Positions 6,297 through 11,781 of a stretch of 11,781 nt of DNA are shown here, one piece after another. The position numbers were made by a program, and so were the translations under genes. The stretch lies in the NCBI GenBank assembly GCA_959022875.1, contig CAUFAM010000015.1, positions 1-11,781 of the forward strand, given 5' to 3'. The notes under the pieces were generated by a model. The model was not told the DNA's origin. It did not search any database and saw only the letters and a list, made by a program, of their open reading frames with translations. Each line of letters starts with the position of its first letter. The stretch's first letter is position 1. The DNA is from an uncultured Oscillospiraceae bacterium. GTDB taxonomy: Bacteria; Bacillota; Clostridia; Oscillospirales; Oscillospiraceae.

Positions 6297-7230
6297 GAAA
6301 TGGCGCCGGGTGCTGGTGGTGCTGGTGGTCTGCGCCGCCTTTGCCCTGGCTCTTGGCGCCGACGGGCAGCTGGCCAGACCGGAGCAGCAGGCCGTGGAGG
6401 GGGATCGGTTTATCGGCTTCCAGCTGGTCTATGAGCGCATGCCCGGGGAGTGGGAAGAGGTCACCCGAGATTACTCAAACTGGGTGGAGTACGGGTCGGA
6501 GACGGTGCAGCTGGACGGCATTGGCAGCGTCAGCTTTCCCCGGAAAATCCTCATCGGGACCTATGACGAGGAAAATGGCCGCTATGTGTTCCCCGGCCTT
6601 GAGGGCCGCAACTGCTTTTTGTGCGTCCGGGAGGGGGAGGACGGGGGCCAGTACTATACCGGCTATACCGACATGGCCAATGTGCATACCAAGGTAGGCA
6701 ATGGCGAACATTCCATCAGCGGCACGGTGTACTTTGGCCCTCCCCTGGACGACACCAACTGGAACACCGAGCACTATGACTACGCCTGGAGGGCCTACCG
6801 GGTCTATCAGATGGACGACGGCACCGTCTACCTGGACGGCAGCGGCAACAGCTACGGCGGGGTGGGGGGCTTTGGCTTTTCCACCAAGGAGAGCTATACC
6901 GAGACGGTGGACGGGGAGGAGAAAACCACCTCCTTTGAGGTGTCGGTGAATGTGGAGTCGGTGGAGCGGGTGCGGGAAATTTCCGTCACCTGGTTTGACG
7001 GGGACAACCGCCAGGTGGCCCAGCGCACCATTCCCATGGAGGACGTGGGCAGGTACGGGCTCACTCTGGAGCGGCCCCAGGGGGCCGTGTGGGCCCTGGT
7101 GGCGGAGACAGACCGCCTGGGCAATGTGAAGCGAAGCTCCTATACACTCCTTGAGGAAGCAGTGGTTCATAGCCTGGTCCGCCTGGATGAGCAGGGCATG
7201 GGAGCGTATTCTTCCCTGACGCTGAAGTAG
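6277..7230 (+). CDS. Exported protein of unknown family, third gene of the operon
   Basis: A 317-aa protein. The ATG at 6277 has GGAGG 6 nt upstream, followed by KNLWSKKWRR and a hydrophobic stretch (about 12-27) typical of a signal peptide or signal anchor; an in-frame start at 6229 would put 16 unrelated residues before it. The remainder is hydrophilic, Tyr/Gly/Glu-rich and predicted mostly beta. It includes DRFIGFQLVYERMPGEWEEV (43-62), YVFPGLEGRNCFLCVREGE (102-120), NGEHSISGTVYFGPP (141-155) and a Gly-rich YLDGSGNSYGGVGGFGF (185-201). The pattern of short strands suggests an extracytoplasmic beta domain that meets or reads the cell surface. It overlaps the HTH gene by 20 nt and ends 8 nt before a terminator. 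I recognise no characterised family. Its 3' end is overlapped antisense by the extended response-regulator frame. Confidence 0.85.
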   Translation: MKNLWSKKWRRVLVVLVVCAAFALALGADGQLARPEQQAVEGDRFIGFQLVYERMPGEWEEVTRDYSNWVEYGSETVQLDGIGSVSFPRKILIGTYDEENGRYVFPGLEGRNCFLCVREGEDGGQYYTGYTDMANVHTKVGNGEHSISGTVYFGPPLDDTNWNTEHYDYAWRAYRVYQMDDGTVYLDGSGNSYGGVGGFGFSTKESYTETVDGEEKTTSFEVSVNVESVERVREISVTWFDGDNRQVAQRTIPMEDVGRYGLTLERPQGAVWALVAETDRLGNVKRSSYTLLEEAVVHSLVRLDEQGMGAYSSLTLK

Positions 7231-7996
7231 ATAGGAAAAACGGGAGATGGGTGCGTCCCATCTCCCGTTTCTTATGAGAAAGTGTGTCCCCGGGGCCATG
7301 TCCCGGGGCGTTATTCAGCCGGTAGCCCGCCCCCCATACGGTTTCGATGATCCTGGGGTGGGCGGGGTCGTCCTCGATCTTGTCCCGTACCCGGCCAATG
7401 TGGACGGTGACCGTGGCGCTGTCCCCCACATAGTCATAGCCCCAGATGGTCTCAAAGAGCTTTTCCTTGGAAAAGACCATGTTGGGGTGCTCGGCCAGAT
7501 ACTGGAGCAGGGAAAACTCCCGGTTGGGCATTTTGATCTCCTGCTCCCCCTTAAAGACCCGGCGGCTCTGGGGGAAGATGCGCACATCCCCGGCGGTGAT
7601 AACCTCCTGCTCCTCGTGGGCGGTGCCGGTGAGGCGGGCGTAGCGGCTGAGGTGGGCCTTTACCCGGGCCACCAGCTCGGCGGGGTCAAAGGGCTTTGCA
7701 ATGTAGTCGTCCGCCCCCAGGCCAAGGCCCCGGATCTTGTCCACCAGCTCTGTGCGGGCGGTGACCATGAGGATGGGCACGTCCACCTTGTCCCGGATCA
7801 TGCGGCATACGTCATAGCCGTTGCAGCCGGGGAGCATGAGATCCAGAAGGATCAGGGCGTACTGGCCGGTGAGGGCCTCGGTGACGGCCAGCTGGCCGTT
7901 TCCCACCACGGTGACCTCAAAGCCCTCCAGCTCCAGATAGTCCTGCTCCAGCATGGAGATGGAGGGGTCGTCCTCGGCGATGAGCAGTTTTGTCAT
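7061..7996 (-). CDS. OmpR/PhoB-family response regulator with abnormal C-terminal read-through
   Basis: The first 228 residues are a complete OmpR-type regulator. The receiver domain has the acid pair D9/D10, phosphoacceptor D52 (LLDLMLPG), T79 and K101 (KPFDPAE). The winged-helix DNA-binding domain at about 128-228 has MPNREFSLLQYL, a VHIGRVRDKIE recognition helix and the usual end ETVWGAGYRL. Family members stop within a few residues of this point. Here the frame continues about 83 codons (Pro/Gly-rich, no domain) through the terminator at 7238-7270 and 170 nt antisense to the neighbouring gene. TAA lies at 7311-7313 one base out of frame. The functional protein probably ends near 7311, with either a frameshift or sequence error, or a real extension. 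Its start overlaps the kinase stop as ATGA. It acts with the adjacent kinase; the target genes are unknown. Confidence 0.88.
   Translation of the reverse strand: MTKLLIAEDDPSISMLEQDYLELEGFEVTVVGNGQLAVTEALTGQYALILLDLMLPGCNGYDVCRMIRDKVDVPILMVTARTELVDKIRGLGLGADDYIAKPFDPAELVARVKAHLSRYARLTGTAHEEQEVITAGDVRIFPQSRRVFKGEQEIKMPNREFSLLQYLAEHPNMVFSKEKLFETIWGYDYVGDSATVTVHIGRVRDKIEDDPAHPRIIETVWGAGYRLNNAPGHGPGDTLSHKKREMGRTHLPFFLSTSASGKNTLPCPAHPGGPGYEPLLPQGVYRSFASHCPGGLSPPPGPTRPPGAAPE
7238..7270. terminator. Bidirectional terminator between the convergent operons
   Basis: AAACGGGAGATGGG pairs perfectly with CCCATCTCCCGTTT (14 bp) around TGCGT. On the plus strand TTTCTT follows the G/C stem; on the minus strand TTTTTCC follows it. 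It ends the exported-protein operon and would also stop transcripts from the histidine kinase/response regulator side. The in-frame response-regulator reading continues through it. Confidence 0.9.
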
Positions 7997-9417
7997 GTAG
8001 ATTCACTCTCCTGTCTGGGTAGGGCGATGTCAAAGACCAGCCCATTGTCATGGTGGGCGCGCACGGTACCCCCGTGTGCTTCCACAATGCATTTCACAAT
8101 GTAAAGCCCCAGGCCGCTGCCCTCGCCGTTTTTGCTGCTGCGGGCCTGATCCTCCCGCCAGAACTGTTCAAACAGGTGGGGCAGGGATTCTTCTGAAACG
8201 CCCTGGCCGTTGTCGGCAAAGCGCACGCACTCCATGTTCCCCTGCCGCCAGACGGTGAGGGTCAGGCAAAGAGGGTCGGCCTGGGCGTAGCGCAGGGCGT
8301 TGTCCTTCAGGTTGTTCAAAACCCGGAAAAATTGTTCCTGATCCAGCTGTACCGGGTGGGCGCTGGGGAAAATGTGGGTTTCCAGCCTTCCCCCCGTCTG
8401 CTCCAGCTCCATGGCGGCTTCGTTGGCAAAGCGGCCCACAAAGTCCCCTAAATCCCCCGGCTGGAGGAACATGGGCAGGTTTCCCGTCTCCAGCTTGGAG
8501 AAGTAAAACAGCCTCTGGAGCAGTACGTCCATTTCGCAGGACTTCTGGTAGGCGATGTCCAGGTAGCGCCCCTGCTTTTCCGGGGTGTTGGCCACCCCGT
8601 CCCGCAGGCCCTTGATGTACCCCTTCACGCTGGTGAGGGGGGTACGCAGGTCGTGGGAGATGCCCGCCACCAGGTCGGTGCGGGCCCGCTCATAGGCGGC
8701 GGTCTTCTCCTGCTCGGCCAGCAGGTGCTCCTGCATGTGGTTGAAGGCGGCGCACACGGCGGAGAATTCATTGCGTCCCCCGTAGTCCACCGGCTGGGAG
8801 AAGTCCCCCTCCTCCACCCTTCGGGCGGCCTGGGCCAGGGCGTCCACGGGCTTGAGGAGCTTTTTCACCTGGCGGCTGGTAAACAGCAGGCTGAACAGCA
8901 CGATGACCACCATGGCCACCGCCCCGCTGATGAGCATGGACAGTACGGCGATCTCACCCGGCTGCCGGGGCGTGCCCAGAAACAGAGTGGTAGGCGGCTG
9001 GGAGAGGGAGACCACGGTGTATCCGTCCTGCTTTACCCCCACCATGGTTCCCCCTGGGTTTTGCACAATGAGGGGGGAGGACTGATCCCAGCGGGTGCGC
9101 TCTCCCGCCTCCCGGTAAAACCGGGACTGGGCGGGGTTCAGGGAAGAAAAGATGGGCCGGTCCCCCAAAGAGACCTGAAGACTGAAGCCGATTTCCTGAA
9201 GCTGCCGGTTAAGCTCCGGCCAGTCGTGGTAGCGGGCGGCGTCGCTCTGGAGGAGCACCTGGGCCTGGGCGGCCTCTTCGCTGACCTGAGAGATGGACTG
9301 GTGCTGGTAATTGTCCGCGATGAAGTGGGTGGCAATGCTGCTTACTGCCAGCATAGCCACCAGCGCCACCAGAACGGATATGGTGTTGTAAATAAAAAGC
9401 TGGCGCTTAATTCCCAT
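7993..9417 (-). CDS. Sensor histidine kinase, partner of the adjacent response regulator
   Basis: A 474-aa membrane kinase. Transmembrane segment 1 is about 12-33, an extracytoplasmic sensor region about 34-155, segment 2 about 156-180, and a HAMP linker about 181-232 with the NEFSAVCAAFNHM motif. The dimerisation/phosphoacceptor helix carries SHDLRTPLTS with H255. The ATPase domain shows NNLKDNALRYA (N box, 368-378), DNGQGV (G1, 402-407), LPHLFEQFWR (F box, 412-421) and GSGLGLYIV (G2, 433-441). All catalytic motifs are intact. It senses an unknown signal through a roughly 120-aa outside domain without a family I recognise, then phosphorylates the regulator encoded next (4-nt overlap). The ATG at 9417 has GGAGG 7 nt upstream. 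No strong promoter is seen in the 83 nt before it, nor a terminator after the upstream DUF4317 gene, so co-transcription with that gene is possible. Confidence 0.96.
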   Translation of the reverse strand: MGIKRQLFIYNTISVLVALVAMLAVSSIATHFIADNYQHQSISQVSEEAAQAQVLLQSDAARYHDWPELNRQLQEIGFSLQVSLGDRPIFSSLNPAQSRFYREAGERTRWDQSSPLIVQNPGGTMVGVKQDGYTVVSLSQPPTTLFLGTPRQPGEIAVLSMLISGAVAMVVIVLFSLLFTSRQVKKLLKPVDALAQAARRVEEGDFSQPVDYGGRNEFSAVCAAFNHMQEHLLAEQEKTAAYERARTDLVAGISHDLRTPLTSVKGYIKGLRDGVANTPEKQGRYLDIAYQKSCEMDVLLQRLFYFSKLETGNLPMFLQPGDLGDFVGRFANEAAMELEQTGGRLETHIFPSAHPVQLDQEQFFRVLNNLKDNALRYAQADPLCLTLTVWRQGNMECVRFADNGQGVSEESLPHLFEQFWREDQARSSKNGEGSGLGLYIVKCIVEAHGGTVRAHHDNGLVFDIALPRQESEST

Positions 9418-9500
9418 AAACTTCCCTCCGGACCGGGCGGATGGCGCTATGTATACAACCTGATTTTAGCGGAAAAGTATGACGAAAGGGGGGAGAGAAT

Positions 9501-10673
9501 CTAAACATTTTCCAAACTTTCGTTGGATTTGTTCTCCTGGGCGCCCAGCAGGCGCACCCCAAAGCCGTTGACCTCCACCAGCTCGTCGGCAGGGATGAGG
9601 AAGTATTTTCTGCCGTCAATCACCCGTGTCTCCACCAGGTAGCTCTGCTCCGGGGGGACGGCAATGGTGGCCTGGGAGCTTTTCACCTGGAACTTGCCGC
9701 TGTCGATGAGGTTGGCGGGGTTGAGAGCGGCGTCCTTGCCAAACTGCTGGGCGCACTGCTCCTCAAAGGCATCAATGCGCGCCTCGGGAATGCCGCAGTC
9801 CCGGAGAATGGCGCTCACCGCCCCGGTGCCCACGGTGAGGGGCTCCGGGTCCCGGGACTCCTTGTGCTCCACGATCCGGTCCCGCAGCTGCTCGTGGACG
9901 GCCTGCATGACCTCCAGACTGCACGTCTCCTCCAAGGCGTCGGACAGGGCGGTCTGGAAGGCCTCCTTCTGGTCGGCAGGAGACATGGGGGGCTGGGTGC
10001 GGAAGATCGCGTCGATGACCTCCTGGTGGATGAGGTCGGTCTTGCGGGTGTAGAAGAGGGCGTTATAGATGTTGGCGCTGCGCTGGTCAAAGGCGGGGAA
10101 GAGAAAACCCAGCTCCGGGGCAGCCACGATCTGTCCGGGGGCTCGGGTGTGGAACTTGTTTTCCCCTGCCACAAAGCCCAGCTCCGCCTTGCCGCTTTTC
10201 ACCGGGCAGATGCAGCACACAAAGTAGGAGAAGACGGTCTCCGAGCCGTCAGACAGCTCCTCGTCGTCCGCTCCCTTGCCGGGCACATCGTAGCGGTCGT
10301 GGGCCAGAAGGATGAGGTAGTTCTCCTCCAACTCCAGGGAGTCGATGATCTTCTGATAGAGAGCCTGGCGCAGCTCCCCGTCCTTCAGACGGCAGGCGCG
10401 AAGCTGGGAGAGGAGCCGGTGCTCCTCGCTGTCGGCCACCTGCTGGGTGGTGAATACGATGTCCAGAAGGTTGCGGCCCAGGGTGCCGGACAGGGACTTT
10501 TTCAAAAGCCCCAGATACTTCTCCACCTCCTCCTGGGTCATCAGGCCCAGGGACTCGTCCAGGTTGGAAATAACTTCCTTTTTTGTATTCACATAGCAGC
10601 CGTACACCCGGCTGATGGCGCTCTTGTCCGGGCGGAACCGGCGGCGCAGCTCGCTTAATTCTTTTTGATTCAT
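9501..10673 (-). CDS. DUF4317 domain-containing protein
   Basis: A 390-aa soluble protein that begins MNQKELSELRRRFRPDKSAI followed by YGCYVNTKKEVI, the characteristic opening of DUF4317 proteins found widely in Clostridia. Function is unknown. The body is alpha/beta with no membrane segment. A conserved-looking block VFSYFVCCICPVKSGKAEL (about 144-162) is rich in cysteine, and another, PELGFLFPAFDQRSANIYNALFYTR, lies at about 183-207. I chose the ATG at 10673 because GTGAGG lies 6 nt upstream and it matches the family start; the longer in-frame start at 10730 precedes the likely transcript start. Its promoter is at 10736-10764. It is 83 nt upstream of the histidine kinase gene with no visible terminator between. 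Confidence 0.93.
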   Translation of the reverse strand: MNQKELSELRRRFRPDKSAISRVYGCYVNTKKEVISNLDESLGLMTQEEVEKYLGLLKKSLSGTLGRNLLDIVFTTQQVADSEEHRLLSQLRACRLKDGELRQALYQKIIDSLELEENYLILLAHDRYDVPGKGADDEELSDGSETVFSYFVCCICPVKSGKAELGFVAGENKFHTRAPGQIVAAPELGFLFPAFDQRSANIYNALFYTRKTDLIHQEVIDAIFRTQPPMSPADQKEAFQTALSDALEETCSLEVMQAVHEQLRDRIVEHKESRDPEPLTVGTGAVSAILRDCGIPEARIDAFEEQCAQQFGKDAALNPANLIDSGKFQVKSSQATIAVPPEQSYLVETRVIDGRKYFLIPADELVEVNGFGVRLLGAQENKSNESLENV

Positions 10674-10735
10674 GATAAGCCTCACTTTTCTTGGGGACGG
10701 CTGGAAGGCGGTCCCGGGGATATTCAGCAAAGTTT

Positions 10736-10764
10736 ATCATAGCATAGTGGGGGGAGTTTGTCAT
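10736..10764 (-). promoter_or_regulatory. Promoter of the DUF4317 gene
   Basis: Minus strand ATGACA (10759-10764), 17-bp spacer, TATGAT (10736-10741), each one base off consensus. It lies 62 bp upstream of the ATG at 10673 and may also supply the kinase and regulator genes. Confidence 0.75.
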
Positions 10765-10884
10765 GGGCAAGTTTTGCAGGAACGGGCGGAACCCTGACGA
10801 AGGAGCGCGCCTAAGTTGAACGGGAGCGGGAAGAGCGGCGCTGGGGGAATTCATGAAAAATGGATTAAATCGAGCGTATCCCCC

Positions 10885-10913
10885 TTGTGCCGTGGACCGG
10901 AATGGGATAGAAT
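10885..10913 (+). promoter_or_regulatory. Promoter of the small acidic protein gene
   Basis: TTGTGC (10885-10890), 17-bp spacer, TAGAAT (10908-10913), about 41 bp upstream of the ATG at 10955. It is divergent from the DUF4317 promoter. The 281-bp space 10674-10954 holds just these two promoters as far as I can see. Confidence 0.65.
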
Positions 10914-10954
10914 AGGGACAGCAAGCGGGAATACCGCAAAAAGGAGGTTTTTCC

Positions 10955-11380
10955 ATGGATTTTAAAGATACGCTGGATACGTTAAAGGATAAGGCCGTGG
11001 ATCTTGCCCAGGCCGGTGTGGCCCAGTCCAAGCGTCTGGCTGAGATTGCCAGACTGAAAATGGCCAATATGTCTGAGGAAGACGCAATGAAGCGGGCCTA
11101 TATCGAAATTGGCCGGCTCTATTATGCCGAGCAGGGGGCCGCGCCCGACGGCGCCTATGCCGCCGCCTGTGAGCGCATTACCGCTGCCAAGGCCGCCATT
11201 GAGACCAACAAGGAGCGCATCGCCCAGCTCAAGCAGCCCGGCGACCCCGCTGAGGACGAGATCGTGGCCGAGTACGCAGAGGTTTCCGAGGAAGAGACTC
11301 CCTGTGAGGCCTGCGCGGAGGAGATTTCTGCCCAGAAGCCCGAGCAGGCTCCCCAGGCTGAGGACGAGCCCAAGGAATAA
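10955..11380 (+). CDS. Small acidic helical protein of unknown function
   Basis: A 141-aa protein with no signal peptide or membrane segment. Residues 1-92 are predicted helical: an amphipathic N-terminus (MDFKDTLDTLKDKAVDLAQA), then RAYIEIGRLYYAEQGAAPDGAYAAACERI, then a Lys/Glu/Ala helix to about 92. The YIEIGRLYYAE plus AYAAACERI pattern recurs in small clostridial proteins that have no assigned role. The C-terminal 45 residues are a disordered, Glu/Pro/Gln-rich acidic tail containing one CxxC (CEAC, Cys117 and Cys120), a reduced version of the zinc-ribbon tails some relatives carry. The start is supported by AGGAGG 7 nt upstream of the ATG. The gene stands alone between its promoter and a strong terminator. 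Confidence 0.87.
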   Translation: MDFKDTLDTLKDKAVDLAQAGVAQSKRLAEIARLKMANMSEEDAMKRAYIEIGRLYYAEQGAAPDGAYAAACERITAAKAAIETNKERIAQLKQPGDPAEDEIVAEYAEVSEEETPCEACAEEISAQKPEQAPQAEDEPKE

Positions 11381-11391
11381 CAAATGTTTGG

Positions 11392-11419
11392 CAAAAACCG
11401 CTCTTTGGAGCGGTTTTTG
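11392..11419 (+). terminator. Rho-independent terminator after the small acidic protein gene
   Basis: CAAAAACCGCTC pairs with GAGCGGTTTTTG around TTTG, with the U-run forming the 3' part of the stem, 11 nt after the stop codon. Its symmetry might also let it stop minus-strand transcripts. Confidence 0.92.
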
Positions 11420-11480
11420 TGCGTTTTTGGCAGCTTGCATGGGCATGAAACAGGCGCTTGTGCAAAGACTAAGAAAAAAC

Positions 11481-11509
11481 TTGAGAGAAGCGTCGAAACA
11501 TGCTACCAT
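11481..11509 (+). promoter_or_regulatory. Putative promoter of the ArsC/Spx-family gene
   Basis: TTGAGA (11481-11486), 17-bp spacer, TACCAT (11504-11509) with TGC before it (extended -10). The -10 itself is only 4 of 6. It lies about 60 bp upstream of the ATG at 11570. Confidence 0.5.
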
Positions 11510-11569
11510 GAACCTTAGCCGGAGGGTTTGAGAAGAACCGTTCCGGTATGAAAAAAGGAGTGTGGCATT

Positions 11570-11781
11570 ATGCTGTTTGTAGAATACCCAAAGTGTACCA
11601 CCTGCCAGAAGGCCAAAAAATTCCTGGACGACCACGGGACGGTCTATGAGGATCGGCACATCAAGGAGCAAAATCCCACCGCCCAGGAGCTGCGGGCCTG
11701 GTGGGAGAAGAGCGGACTGCCGCTGAAAAAATTTTTCAACACCTCCGGCCTTCAGTATAAGGCCCTGGGGCTGAAGGACAA
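11570..11781 (+). CDS. ArsC/Spx-family thioredoxin-fold protein, N-terminal part
   Basis: Seventy codons are present before the window ends; family members are about 115-130 aa. It opens MLFVEYPKCTTCQKAKKFLD, the beta-strand plus CxxC (C10 and C13) active site of the ArsC/Spx/YffB group. EDRHIKEQNPTAQELRAWWEKSG and PLKKFFNTSGLQYKALGLKD follow, matching the group's helix and the (F/L)NTSG segment typical of arsenate-reductase-like members. AAGGAG lies 9 nt before the ATG. The LxKFFNTSG segment argues for the ArsC/YffB-like reductase type over the transcriptional regulator Spx, but the diagnostic C-terminal half is missing. It is normally glutathione- or thioredoxin-linked; the true substrate cannot be told. 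Confidence 0.88.
   Translation, partial: MLFVEYPKCTTCQKAKKFLDDHGTVYEDRHIKEQNPTAQELRAWWEKSGLPLKKFFNTSGLQYKALGLKD

Noticed and set aside
6475..7299. 274-codon minus-strand frame opposite the exported protein gene
   Set aside because: No recognisable domain or ribosome site, and it crosses the bidirectional terminator; the plus-strand gene has a signal peptide and ribosome site.
9418..9500. Possible promoter for the histidine kinase around GTATACAT
   Set aside because: The -10-like TATACA lacks a recognisable -35 at 16-18 bp, so I do not list it as a promoter.
10249..11067. 272-codon minus-strand frame covering the DUF4317 start region
   Set aside because: It covers two divergent promoters and overlaps the DUF4317 gene in another frame; composition is not protein-like.

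Overview
The window most likely comes from a GC-rich, anaerobic gut Firmicute of the class Clostridia, order Oscillospirales (Flavonifractor, Lawsonibacter or Oscillibacter-like). This is inferred from high-GC coding sequence with AT-rich promoters, strong AGGAGG-type ribosome binding sites, sigma-A type promoters with 16-17 bp spacers, a DUF4317 gene, a membrane pyrophosphatase start and several small clostridial-type hypothetical genes. It looks like ordinary chromosome. I see no IS element, phage gene, CRISPR array, tRNA or rRNA.

Layout. Positions 1-146 (minus) hold the 5' end of a probable hppA (ion-pumping membrane pyrophosphatase). Its sequence turns AT-rich and stops looking like hppA within the last 15 or so codons before the window edge. 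Positions 400-4000 (minus) form a potassium-uptake cluster: an exported protein of unknown function, then trkA and trkH. trkA and trkH overlap by 4 nt, and the cluster ends in a strong terminator. Divergently, 4220-4993 (plus) is a uridine phosphorylase gene with its own promoter and terminator.

Positions 5112-7230 (plus) are a tight three-gene operon: a multi-pass membrane protein with a DUF2975-like C-terminus, a small YozG-like HTH regulator, and an exported protein of unknown family. Its promoter is bracketed by two near-identical palindromes, AATTATTG-N5-CRATAATT, whose centres are exactly 42 bp apart. One covers the -35 box and the other the start of the transcript. This is the most system-like feature in the window: it looks like a locally controlled membrane/regulator/exported-protein module. 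A bidirectional terminator separates it from a convergent cluster on the minus strand.

The convergent cluster is DUF4317 gene (9501-10673), sensor histidine kinase (7993-9417) and OmpR-type response regulator (7061-7996). The kinase and regulator overlap by 4 nt. The regulator has lost its expected stop codon and reads about 83 codons further, through the terminator and antisense to the neighbouring gene. A one-base insertion would restore a normal end.

On the right, 10955-11380 (plus) is a small acidic helical protein with its own promoter and terminator, and from 11570 onward is the 5' part of an ArsC/Spx-family gene cut by the window end. The Trk system and HppA are linked to membrane energetics and ion homeostasis. 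The other genes appear to be independent housekeeping or regulatory units.
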